Shown: positions 10,969-23,200 of the stretch, piece by piece | Position numbering within the stretch: position 1 is the first letter of the stretch | How the letters are laid out: each line of letters starts with the position of its first letter | Origin: Trichuris trichiura | Lineage: Eukaryota; Nematoda; Enoplea; Trichinellida; Trichuridae | Direction: 5' to 3' | Assembly (NCBI GenBank): GCA_037903355.1 | Contig: JBAJFE010000014.1 | Span: forward strand, 6,510,001-6,574,000 | Length of the DNA: 64,000 bases | Notes under the pieces: generated by a model | What the model saw: only the letters and a program-made list of their open reading frames with translations | Databases searched by the model: none | Told to the model about the DNA's origin: nothing | Translations under genes and position numbers: made by a program

Positions 10969-13450
10969 TTACCAGGGCTGATGCGGGAGCCACCACATGG
11001 GACCTGGTGTCCCAGCACAGACTTCGCCGGGTGACGACTTTCGCGCGTGGACTGCACTGATGTATTTCCGCATTACAGTGGAATACTTTAGGCGCATTTC
11101 CGGTTCAGCGTTCAGAAGACATTTCAGATAAGCAAATCTTCGCAACGCGGCAGCACGACTGACGGGGAGACCCGGTTCGTCATACTTCCACAGGAGCCCA
11201 ACTTGGTAACTTTCATCATTAAACTGCGTGGTTTCTTTCAGGATCCGCCAAGTGCGTTTCTCTTCGAGACTTACAGGCTTATCGCTGCTCAAGGGGGTAC
11301 ATGTCAACTCCTAGTTGAAGAATTTGTTCAACAGCCGCTAAGCGATCGATGAGTCTAAACTATCGTTATGCTACCAAACGATGGCAATGACTTCTTTATG
11401 GCCTTTCCAACTTGTACGGCAAGAGGCAATTTATGTACCAACCAAACGGCGTTAGAATGGCGCGAGGACCACTGTGATCTTTTCGATCAAACTTCAACTC
11501 AAATACCGCGTGTGCAGCCGGGTAGTCCATTCGAATCAACAAGCAAACGTCTGAATGCCTATCAGTATCCACGGATACAGAGCGAAGGAACGGGAAATAC
11601 CGTGCTACGGTGTTCATGTCCGCAGTTTGCGTAGGCAACTGTAACTTGGGCACGGCGTATGCATCTTCGATGTTTAGCGAAAGCAGGCCATCTGTCGACA
11701 TGATTTTGAAAGATATACGTCGGACACTTACGGATGGTTGCTGGTCATAGAAGTTCGTAAAACGACATGATTCTTTTGATCCATGCAAACTGATAGCCTT
11801 TGCAACATCCAAGTGTATCATGCTAACCTCGCTTACCGCTATCGAGGAGGGCGCGTGTACGGTAACGTCGCCCGTCAGGTGCAACGAGCATCAAAGGAAC
11901 GATAGGCAATAAGCATTGAGACTTCTTTTCATTGCAAACGGAACCTGTAAAAGGTTTACCCTGTTCGCAGTGCGAAGTTTCCGACGGTAGCTTCTTATCA
12001 AAAAGACGCGGCGGGCCATGTAGCATTGGATGGTGCATTGCACTGTAACCAGCTTTGGTGCGACGGCTACGAGTATTGTACTGCTTGGCGGTATGGCCTT
12101 GTAGGGAGAGCCTTTTTGTTCGCGCAGAACGAGAGGAGACCGGAGCACACTACTCGTTTACTTCCACAATATCACTGAATACCGTAAAAAAATACCGTAA
12201 CCACATCCTGATGCGCAAGATACCTGTATGCGAGTCCGCTCGCTACAGCCTGTTAGCAGGCAACTATAACAGCACGCCTTGCTTCTGACAGCGTCGGTCC
12301 GCTGTTCACTTTGCATGCCGATAAATACAGGGCACGACGGAAGTGAGTGCTCTCCATTGCACAATAAGCAAACAGGACCGAAGGGTTGGTTAACGTGGTC
12401 ATTGCCATTACACGGAGTTTTCTCCTTTTGTCATAAGATGAACGGACTAAGCGGCAGGGTGCGGAATCAAAATCATCGGTAACTATATCTGCTGCTTCCC
12501 TACGTTCTCCGATCCAATCAGATAAGTCGCGTAGATTCGGAAATCAGGGCTTAATTTTCTTCATAACGAATCGACTCCAGCTATCCCTCAACTTTTTTGA
12601 CGTTTTCTTTACTACATCACTGGCATTACTTGATGAGCAAATTTCCATCTCATGACCACTGAGTGGTAAAACGGACACGATGCCCTCCAGCTCCTCCGAA
12701 AACACAGGAAGGCAGTTATAGCCAAAATCGTTTGATGGGTGTAATGAGTCGAAAGACTTCAGGCATGCGCGAACTACGCGCTGTGGGTCGCCGAAACGAC
12801 GTTGGGGAGCTTCCAGCGCCTGATTATACTGTCAGAAATCATAGAGGTACTTAGCCATCGACCTATGTATCTCTGGGAATAGCAGTTCCCGCAGGATGTA
12901 CGGGCGATTAGCATAAGAATTCAACACACTATGCACAGATTGTTGAAAGGCTGACAAAAACATAGGCCATTCCATCGGGTCGTCGGTGAAATGAGGTATT
13001 TCAAGTTTCGGGAGACGTCTTCGTAGATCGAGACAATCATCCTGTTGGCTATGCAGCGCATGCGCAATAACTAACACAACTAGATCGATGGCGCATCTTT
13101 AGTCACATATTCACTGCTGTAGAAGTTTTGATTATTAGTCAACGACAGTCGTACTTGGTTTCTTCCTGGAGTGCCGAGATCTACTTGGCTTAAAACAACG
13201 GCCGGTCTTTCAGGAATCTTATCAGCTGCATGTCTGATCCAGTTGAGTCAAGACTGCTGCGGTGAACACCTTCGTCGTTCCTGCAGGCCACTTCAGGCTG
13301 ACGAGTCGCCAAAGACACCTCCAGGCGCAGAGTTTCGATATTGGAGCTTATCTGCGCAACCAAGCGGTTTCCAATAACTTCGGTGATACCAGCTGCTAGC
13401 TCAACAACATCAGGCCCTGGTGATAGATTTGGCGTTGAACAAGAAGACAA
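10969..13450 (-). mobile_element. BEL/Pao LTR retrotransposon remnant (gag to start of RT)
   Basis: Reading the minus strand from 13450 downward: a gag-like segment (13077-12832) with LPKLEIPHF...PMEWPMF, the DUF1759-type motif of BEL/Pao gag; Cys-rich zinc-knuckle-like remains near 12360-12170; a retropepsin-like LLDSG motif near 11910; and at 11307-10969 the region before reverse transcriptase, with YQVGLLWKYD, LPVSRAAALRRF and YISAVHARK, wording typical of BEL/Pao polyproteins. Frames shift several times, the polymerase is missing beyond its start, and no long terminal repeats were found. This is a dead, truncated copy lying between INTS12 and POLE. Confidence 0.8.
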
Positions 13451-13544
13451 GAGGCCGTTGGACTTCGTTGGCCTGATCGTGCAGGCTTGCCCCTGTTAGT
13501 AGGCGGCGACGAGATATAACCCGAGTCGTGAGTGTGTAGGCTCA

Positions 13545-13630
13545 GACATTGAATGAGTTTCCCGAAAGCTTCGCCAAGTAAATTGTTTAACGAGTAGCTT
13601 TTCCGTACCATTACTATGCTATCCTTTCAT
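13545..13630 (-). repeat. Single arm of the fold-back repeat family
   Basis: Reading the minus strand, GGTACGGAAAAGCTACTCGT is followed by a GGCGAAGCTTTCGGG hairpin half. This matches the arms at 25389-25440, 26105-26150 and 39150-39200. The CTGANGA half of the hammerhead-like motif is not preserved here. It lies about 660 bp upstream of the POLE start codon. Confidence 0.6.
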
Positions 13631-14288
13631 ATAGGTTGAAATGATCTGCAGGTTGCCTCTACCGTAAGATGAAATGAAGAGTTCAACCCGTCGGTAACAA
13701 AAATTACTTAACATGTCCACAGCTGGACAAAATTAGTCACGAAAACTTGGTATTTTTATTTCATGTGCGATTAAAAGTCCCTTACTTCTTACTTGGTATT
13801 GACCGTCCGACAAGGCGGCAATCGGCATCATTGATCCGTATCTTAAAAAAGATTACCTTTCGTAGCTTTCGATGCAACTGCTAGTGTTTTGTGATTAGCG
13901 TATTAAGCCTATGTGACTTTCATTGCTTGTCTTAAAGGTCCAGAGGCAGAAAAGGCAATAACTGATGGGATGCTGAATTTTTGATAACTAGAGCTCTTCA
14001 CTTTTATCTTGTTGTTGCTCGCAAGATATGCATATGCCAATAAATCTAAGCAAATGTGCATGCAGGAGTTTTAAAATTATTGGAATATTTTGAATTATGG
14101 TTGCCACTTACTTGCGGTAGCAAAAACATTCGTGATTAATTGTCGTTGTACTAAATTTTTGTTATCAGAACGGTAGCATACTGTAGTACCGGAAAAAGCG
14201 GTTAGTTGTGATTGTCAGCTTAGAGTTTAGTTTGGATAGCTCATCTTATTTTAGTACTTGTGAACATACAATCGCAAATGAAGTCAAA
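13631..14288. other. 5' flank of POLE
   Basis: AT-rich sequence immediately upstream of the POLE start codon. It should include the promoter and 5' untranslated region, but no specific element could be named from sequence alone. Confidence 0.4.
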
Positions 14289-17200
14289 ATGAGCAAAGAG
14301 ACGCCTCAGCTGAAAACTCTGCGCGCAAACATTGAACATCGATTCGGCTATGACTTGCTGAAAGGAAGCGTTCAGAAGACCGCCTGGTTGATTAACTGCC
14401 ATGCAGTACGTGTTTTCTCTTGTGTTGTATGCCTTGTCAAAGTGGTGTAGTGTTTATCAACTTCCGTGTTTAAAAGCGTAAAAATTGCAAAAGCTTTGTA
14501 TTTGAAAAGCGCGCTTTGTTTCAGACTGCGCTAACGAATTCCGATGGTAGATCTGTCAGTGCTGTGGAATATTATTTCATAGAAGGCAATGGAGGAAAGT
14601 TTAAGGTATATCACTTGTTTTAGCTGAATGCGATTCGAACAACTTCCTTTACAGTTACTGCGGATTTTCAAACCATATTTTTACATTGCCGTTCAAAGCG
14701 AATATATGGATGAATTCGCTAGCAGCATACCGAAAATTTTTTCTGGCCTTGTGGAAAGCTCTGAAGTTGTTTGGAAGAATGACTTGGAACTCGTACGAGT
14801 TTTGTGCGGTAGTTGGATTAATCCGAATTATTATTTGTATTCCTTAGGCGAATCATTTGTCTGGTGCAAAACGGTGTTACATGAAGCTAAACTTCTTGTC
14901 TGTTTCCGACTTAGTCAGTGTTAGAGACGAAATCATTCGTAAACTCGAAAGTATGTCTGAACATAAATTTTCGGACGCGAATAGCGGAATAAACACGTTA
15001 GCAAATCCCGTTCCGCTAGCTATGGTAGGTGATGCAATGTTTCATTTAGAAATGCTGGGAACATCAGGTTCTCTAATGGATACCAGGAATATATGGACTA
15101 CATTACGCATATTAGGTATGGTTGCCATTTATTTATGATTTCAGTTCGTTCTCTTATTCTAGAGAATACGACATTCCGTATCATGTCAGAGTAGCGATTG
15201 ATACTAAAGTGTTCGTTGGGATGTGGTATAATCTCACAGCGTTGGATGGAAAAATTCTCGAAATTTGTCTAATGAAGGATATGTTGTCGAGACCAGTTGA
15301 GTTCTTACCTCTGTTAATGCTTGTGAAATTCACCTTCTTAAGGAACCATCCATTCTTGCGTTTGACATAGAATGTACCAAAGCCGCACTGAAATTTCCTG
15401 ATCCTTCATTTGACAATATAATGATGATATCGTACATGGTCAACGGACAAGTATTGAACTTCGATTGTTTCTAATCTTCTCATTCTGCGAACGTCTAGGG
15501 ATACCTCATTATTAATCGGGCAGTTGTCTCAGAGGATATTGAAAATTTCGAGTACACTCCGAAGCCACAGTTTGAGGGTCACTTCACTGTATTCAACGAA
15601 GCTGATGAACTTGCGCTGCTCGGTCGCTTTTTTGATCATTTCCAAGGAGTAGCCCCTGACATTGTTGTCACTTACAATGGTGACGCTTTTGACTGGTGGG
15701 TCCAAGCATGTATACTGGAATGGCAATTTTGTCATTATTTACACCGAGATAACCTATTTTTGCTTGTTTTGAAATTTGCGTAAATTCACACCATTATTTA
15801 GGCCTTTCATTGATGCTCGGGCCTCTGCGTTAGGACTTGATCTCTACGCTGCCCTTGGCTTTCGGCGTGACAAAATGGGAGAATACAAGTCGCGTCAGTG
15901 TTCTCACATGGATGTTTATCGCTGGGTGAAAAGGGATAGTTATTTGCCTATGGGCAGCCACAATTTGAAAGCATGTACGCGTATGAAACTGGGCTATGAT
16001 CCTGTCGACCTCGATCCAGAAGACTTAGTGCCTATGGCTCGTGAAAAACCACAGACCGTAGCTAGTTATTCTGTATCCGACGCTGTGGCTACCTACTATC
16101 TTTACATGACATACGTTCACCCGTTTATTTTTTCCCTGTGTACTATCATTCCTATGGAACCAGACGAGGTCAGATCCTTCTGTTACGATTTTTCGTGTTT
16201 AAAGAATTGTTTACTTCCTGTCCAGGTTCTTCGGAAAGGTTCTGGGACGCTTTGTGAAGCACTTCTCATGGTAGAAGCGTTTTCGCATGACATTGTTTTT
16301 CCAAATAAGAAAGGTTTTGAAACGAAACAATTTACGACCGATGGTCATCTGATCATGAGCGAAACTTACGTTGGCGGTCATGTCGAAGCCCTTGAGTGTG
16401 GGGTCTTCAAAGCTGATATTCCTAATGAATTTCATCTCAACTCTGCAACCTTACAATCGCTTATCGATGAACTTTCGGAAACGGTGCAGTACGCTTGTAG
16501 GTCGGAGGGCATTTCATTCGAGGAAATAGAAAATTTCAGCGAGGTGATGTTTGAAGTATTTTTTACCTGCGTTTTGAATGCTGTATCTGAAACTCTAGCT
16601 TTTTATTTCCAACCAAAACGGGCTGGCGTTGATTTTATTCTTAAAAGTAATTTTTTTATTACAGTCACGATTTCATTAATTTTTCCTACGGTCTTTTTAA
16701 GAGGTGATATGACTAACAATCGTGAAAAATGTGCTCGAAGCTTTCGGGGCATCCATTCTTTGTCTTCAGCGAAACGCTCACATGGTATGGTAAAAGATAT
16801 TCAGAGACGATGGGAGGGACGGACATCTTTGTGTGCCTGTGTACCGTATCATGTCGTCCTTTTGCTGAAAGACCCGGCACGAATGCCACGAAAACGTCGG
16901 GCACGTTTTTTTGTGACTTGAGATGTGTAACGTTTTCTAGAAACAGGTCCGAATAACTTCAATAATTTTTATACTGATTTGGCCTGTCTACAAGTAAAGC
17001 GTTTTACTTGTTATCACAAACCCGTACTTAAAGTCAATGAAATATGTTTTTCGTAATTGAAAATAAAACGTTGCTTTTTCAATAAGTCAAATGCTTAAGA
17101 AAACTTAATGAAATTGTTCGGACTTTTTTTTAAAAATTACACATTTCAAGGTATACTTATGAACTTTATTGGCGACTCAGTTAATTTAAATAGGTATTAT

Positions 17201-20200
17201 TTTGTGCTTTTTTTTCTCTTGATTTTTTAAAATTATACGGCGCAAATTAAAGTAGTCATTTTATCTTCACCGAACGCCTGGCACATTTTCTGTGCAGTTT
17301 AAGTTGTATTTGTGTATAGCCATTGCTCAATTTTTCAGGCTTGCGATGATATTCGATTGAAGCTTATTAACTTACGTGATAATCCAGATCGCTCTGATAA
17401 ACCGTTGATTTACCATCTGGACGTTGGTGCTATGTATCCCAACATTATTCTCACCAATAGACTTCAGGTTTACAGGTTTATTCTTAAATCCGTTTTGAAG
17501 CCAGCACTAGTTTAGCCTTCCGCTGTTGTCAACGAATCTATCTGCGCGAAGTGCATCTATAATCGACCAGATGCTAAATGTCAGAAGATGATGGAATGGG
17601 TTTGGAGAGGGGAAATATGTAAGCTGGGTTTCATTCTTAGTTGCACTGTTTGCACGGTGTACCTGTTTAGTGCCAGCGAATAAAAGTGAGTATCGAAATA
17701 TTCTACATCAACTGAGCAGTGAAAGATTTGCCTCAAGTTCGGTAGTGGCGCCAAAGCGTTATTTCCACGCTTTATCCAATGAGGAAAAGCAAGAATATGA
17801 AAACAGAAGGCTGAAAAGTTAGATTTCCCGGTTTATCATATTCAAATAGGAATAAATGATCTTTCAGATTATTGCCGAAAAGCCTATGGTAGAAGTCACG
17901 ACTACCGTACAGAAATTAGGAAGACAACTATCTGCCAAAGGGAACATTCGTTTTATGTAGACACCATTCGGGCATTTCGCGACCGTCGCTATGAGTACAA
18001 ATGCTTGCAAAAAGTAAATAGTTTGTTTACTTTTCCTCACGCTAATCTCAGTGTTGGAACTGCTATGACGAAGTTTTTAACTAGCCTGCTTGTCTCATGT
18101 TCCTATTTTGAGGAACAGTATTTGAGAGGAAGAACTCGAACGGCAAAGGTTTAGTGCTCCCGGCCTGCAGGTTCTTTTCGTTAACCACTCCTGCATTTCG
18201 TTCTATTCAGGAGATGGATGGCTAAATGGCTAAGGAAGTAGGACTTCGACCTGTATGTCGGGAGTTTGAATCCCTCCCCTCCAAATCAACGTCAGAATTG
18301 GAACATAAGGCAAGCGGACTGATTAATAACCGCGCAATCAAATGAACGTTGCACATTCCAGACAGTAAAATTAACGTGCAGAAGATAACTTTCGTGTTTT
18401 CTTGCATTCTCAGTGACAAGTTTTCTAGAAGGCAAAGCGAGAGTTGGAAGGTGCTACGGCAAATGGCGACTTTGAAAAGGTTAAAATGGCTAGGAGCAAG
18501 GTGATTCTCTTTGAGAGTTTGCAAATAGCGCACAAGTGTATTCTGAACTCTTTTTATGGATACGTCATGCGTCGAGGGTGAATGCCATTTGTGGATTATG
18601 TCAGCGCTTATTATCATAATGCCTTTAATTTAGTTCTCGATGGCACAGTATGGAAATGGCTGGTATTGTGTGTCATACAGGAGCTCAGATCATTAAGAAA
18701 GCTCGAATGCTTGTTGAGGACATCGGGTAAGGAATAAATCTATATTTATGTTTTCGTAATGAAAAACTTTATTACGGATAGGTTCCCGTTTTCTATGGAT
18801 GTAAAAAACGGGAACCTATCCGTAATAAAGTTTTTCATTATGAAAACATATGGTCCCGTACCAAGAAACCACGTATATCTGTGTTAGTCTTATTCAGTAC
18901 TTGCATAAACAGGAAACCCCTCGAACTTGACACTGACGGAATTTGGTGCATGCTTCCTTCAACCTTTCCAAGAGAAGCAATTCTCAAGTTAAAGAACGGC
19001 GCAGGCCAAGTTGGATTATCTTACCCAGCCGCCGTTCTGAATGCAATGGTGCGCAAAAACTTTACAAACGACGTCTACCACGTTCTCAAAAATCCAGTTG
19101 CAAAAACTTATACGATTAAATCTGAAAATACTATTGCCTTTGAAATCGATGGTCCGTATCAGGCGATGGTACTTCCATCTGCAAAAGAGGAAGGAAGAAA
19201 GCTGAAAAAACGGTTTGTAGAGTTTTCCGCCTTTCCGGTGTACTGAAGAGTAGCTTCAGATATGCTGTCTACAACTTCGACGGCAGTCTTGCCGAGCTGA
19301 AAGGCTTTGAAGTGAAAAGACGTGGAGAATTACAACTTATCAAATTATTCCAAACATCCGTGTTCGGCGGATTCCTTAATGGCTCCTCACTTGGTGACGT
19401 CTACAGCAGCGTTTCTTCGATCGCAAACTATTGGCTCGATGTACTGTACTCCAAGGTGATAAAGCTCGTGGTTTCACAGTTATTCTGCATATTATAAATA
19501 ATTATCTTTCATCTCGTTCCGATAAATGTAGTAGGTAGCTCTTTCACTTTTATAATGAATGGAATTGAATCTCAGTGCATGGATTCAAAGGTTGAGATAG
19601 ACGTTCGGTGTGATTTCTTGTCTTCCGTGGTTTTAGTTACCAAGCTGCAAATTGCTTTATTGTTTTCCTTTAATGAACAACGCTTAAAGTGATGGAGTCG
19701 CTGCTGAGCATTTGTCGAACTTTCTTGTGTCATTGATCCTCATTGAGAGCGAAGACTATTTAGCTATCGCGTGCGTAGTATTAGGCACGTAGTCCAGAGA
19801 TGATTTCAAATGTACAGGACGGCGTGCGCAGGTTATTTGTTGTTTTGAATAATTTGGTTATCCACGAACTTTGAAAGACGCACAAAATACTGCAATCAAT
19901 CAACACGTATAACGATCACCTACTCTGTCACCCTTTAATAGAAAGACAATTAAAGCGACTAGGAAAATTTAAGAGCCTCTCGTAACATGTACGTTTCGGA
20001 CGGGGTCAGGATTCCATAGGTTTACTTGTACAAATGAACAAGTGATATCTGTATCCTGCAGATTCTATGAAATGGATATTTAGAGAATTATTTTGCTCCG
20101 TGAAAAAAGTTTGCTTTGTCTAACCAGCGATGCATAATTGAACCTCTTCATATTGTTCAAGGTACGAATTGTTACTCATTCTGATGCTAGTTTCTTCAGG

Positions 20201-23200
20201 GAGTGGACCTACCTGATTCTGAGCTTTTCGAATTAATTTCGGAAAATCGTAGTTTGTCAAGAAGCTTGGAAGACTACAGCAACCAGCGGTCTGCTCCAAT
20301 CGTAGCTGCGAAACGATTAGCCGAAGTAAGTTGCTCCAATCGCTTTTCGCCGTTTTTCAACTGCCGTAGCTCAGTTTTTGGGAGACGAGATGATAAAGCA
20401 ATCTGGGTTGAATTGCCGCATTGTGATACTGCAGGAGCCAAAAGGAGAAGCGACTTCTGAAAGGTAACAATTTATCAGAAATGCTTTTTAGGTTTTCATA
20501 ATAGCGGTTTCATTCAGAGCTGTTCCACTCGCGATATTTAAGGCTGATCGATTCGTCCGTCGCCATTTCTTGAGGCGTTGGCTAAAACGACCTGACTTCT
20601 CAGGAGACTTTGAAATTCGAGAGGTCAGAGTTAGCTAATATTATTGCGTCTACGGTGTTTTGACCGCTTTTGACTTCAATTTCTAGCATTCCCTGGGTAA
20701 AAGTGACATATTATAAACGCCTTGACATCTAATTTTATTCATTTTATTCCGACATAGCAAATATCATTAGGTAGCATGGATTGATAATATATCCAAAGTT
20801 CCTAATGGTGTTATGATTACCCGTGAAACTTTTATGCTTTTGTGCAAAGCTTTAAGGAAGCGTCTGTTCCCATCTTCAGCGTATGAGTAATGGCAGAGAG
20901 CGCGTTGGTAATCCATTGGTCACTCTAATTATTTTAAGGGACAGAGTTCACGGAAAGTTTAAAAAACAGCGAACCATGTTAAATTGAGGAAAAAGGGAAG
21001 GTGGGAGAAAGCAAAGAAAGGAAAAACGGAGACGTCAATGGAACAACATCAAAACACAGGAAATTAAATGATGAAATTTAAAAAAATATAAAACTTTCAG
21101 AGGGAGGGACAAGCCAATTAGCGAAATGAATATTCGAAAAATGGCAGGATAAAAGGGGGATTTGTTTTGTACCAGGAAGGGTAGCACGCAACGCAAAAAT
21201 TGCGCAGCGTTGGCATATACATCGAGAGATTTTGAACAATTTTTAAAGTGTTGAAGTATAACTTTTGAACAAAGTTACGTTGTTAATGCTCATATCTGTA
21301 CTCATTATTTAAGATCGCGTTAAGACTTTGCCTTTCCCTAGTGGAGACGCTAGAACCCTTGGAAGCTGCGGAAAAAAACGCCGCAAATTAAAATTGGAAC
21401 GAAATGTAAAACTGCTTTAGAAGTCGCCTGTGTGAACTAGTGTCACCGCCTAAACGCAATTTCAGATGTTCCGTTATTCCACAACTTTTTCATTCCTTAT
21501 AACATTCTAGTTTTCAATATTTCAGGTATTAGATTGGGCTTACTACATTGATCGACTTAGCAGTGCGGTTCTGAAACTTGTATGTATTCCAGCCGTACTT
21601 CAGGGGGTAAGTTTCATTGGTTTGATATTCAGCTTTAGCAAGGCTGTTACGTAGATACCAAATCCCGTACCACGCGTTCCGTTGCCAGACTGGGTTAAGA
21701 ACAAAGTAGCTTCAATGGGAAAAAGTCGAAGTCAAAAAAAACTTACTGACATGTTCAAATGTACAATGTCCAATCAAATAGAGACGAATCTCAAGGACTT
21801 CGATGGGGCACACAGTAGTGCTGCCAGATGTGAACAAAAGTCTGATTTAAACGATACCAGAAATTCGAAAAAAATTAAGATACCGTTAATTTCGGAAACT
21901 GAAGCACCCAACCCAAGGAATAATGTAACTTTTTGGTTACGCAAAGCTTTGAAGTTGTGTCTTAGCCTTATGGATATTTAGAGTTACGTTGGCGTTTGGT
22001 TGGCCCAGCTAAAGCAGCGCTGGCTATCGGAAACATCTGAAGTCAAGGGACGAAAGCTCTTTTCAGCTTCGTTAAATAATGCGTTACCCTTGCACTCTGG
22101 GGGTCAAATCCCTTGGGCCAGATATAGAAATTTACTTCAGGACCGCTGGAACATCCTTGAGGCATATTGTTAAGATTATGGCAATAATCATGGCTGTGTA
22201 AATTTTTTTGGTTAGGTATCCCCAACCGCAGAACGTGGGCTGTTCACCCTTTGGTTCATGATCCTAAACGACCTTCAATCAGTGAAATTACGTGTTCCCC
22301 GAACCTTCTACGTTAACCAACGAGTTCCTAAGGCAATTGATTCTGGCGAATGTAAGGAAATATTTCGTGGTGCCAATGCGTCAAATCTTTCTCCGCTCAG
22401 TTTACAAGAAAGTGAATCGCATCTTACCACACAGTAGGGCTGCTCAATTCTTATACGAATACAAAGTTCCGGATGCCACGTTTGAACATCATATAGAGTA
22501 GTTTCTTTTTCTTGCGTTCCAGTGTTGATCCAAACGGTATTGCAGAGGCTTGAATGCTGAAATGAGCGGCCTAGATATCGAAGGTATTTATGAGACTAAC
22601 GTACCTCCATTGTTTCGGGTGCTGATGCAGCTAGGCAATGTTTGCCAGGTGAAACAAAATTTTCAACAAATAAAAGTAAGTTGGGAAATTTGCTTTCATT
22701 ATTTTGCTAAAGAAAAAATTACTGAGTAGATTCCTGATGAATTTTCAAGTGAAATGCTGGAAGCTGTAGCTGGCGATGAATTGAAATACCGAATTACTGA
22801 TCGTACGAAGATGTTGTTCCTTTATTGCTATGCTGAGTAAGTATTGTTTTTATATTTGCTTTTGTATTATTACGTCAACCGCGTTTAAAATGACGGTAAC
22901 AGAGCTTGCGAGAGTGTCATGCCTTTGAGAATGACACCATGCGTTATTTCTGAACAGCCGCAGCTTTCCGCGCGCTGATTAACGAGTCGAACATATTCAT
23001 TGCTCTCTGAGCGTAAACCAGTGCAGGGAAGTTGCCCCTTACCCTAAAGTTTAGCTATGTGCTTTACAAAATGCAGAAATCATTTTATGGGCACAGGAAT
23101 GAAATATGTCGAAGGCGCAGCTTTTTCCGGCGAGTGTCTAGCTTTTCGTATACGTTCAGTTAAGCATCCCATTCTCATTCAAACGTTTACTGGCGCTTTT

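Noticed and set aside
16544..16956. Continuation of the 381-residue open frame past the POLE exon
   Set aside because: A GT donor at 16544 and the acceptor before 17339 restore the expected family sequence; the extension is intron.
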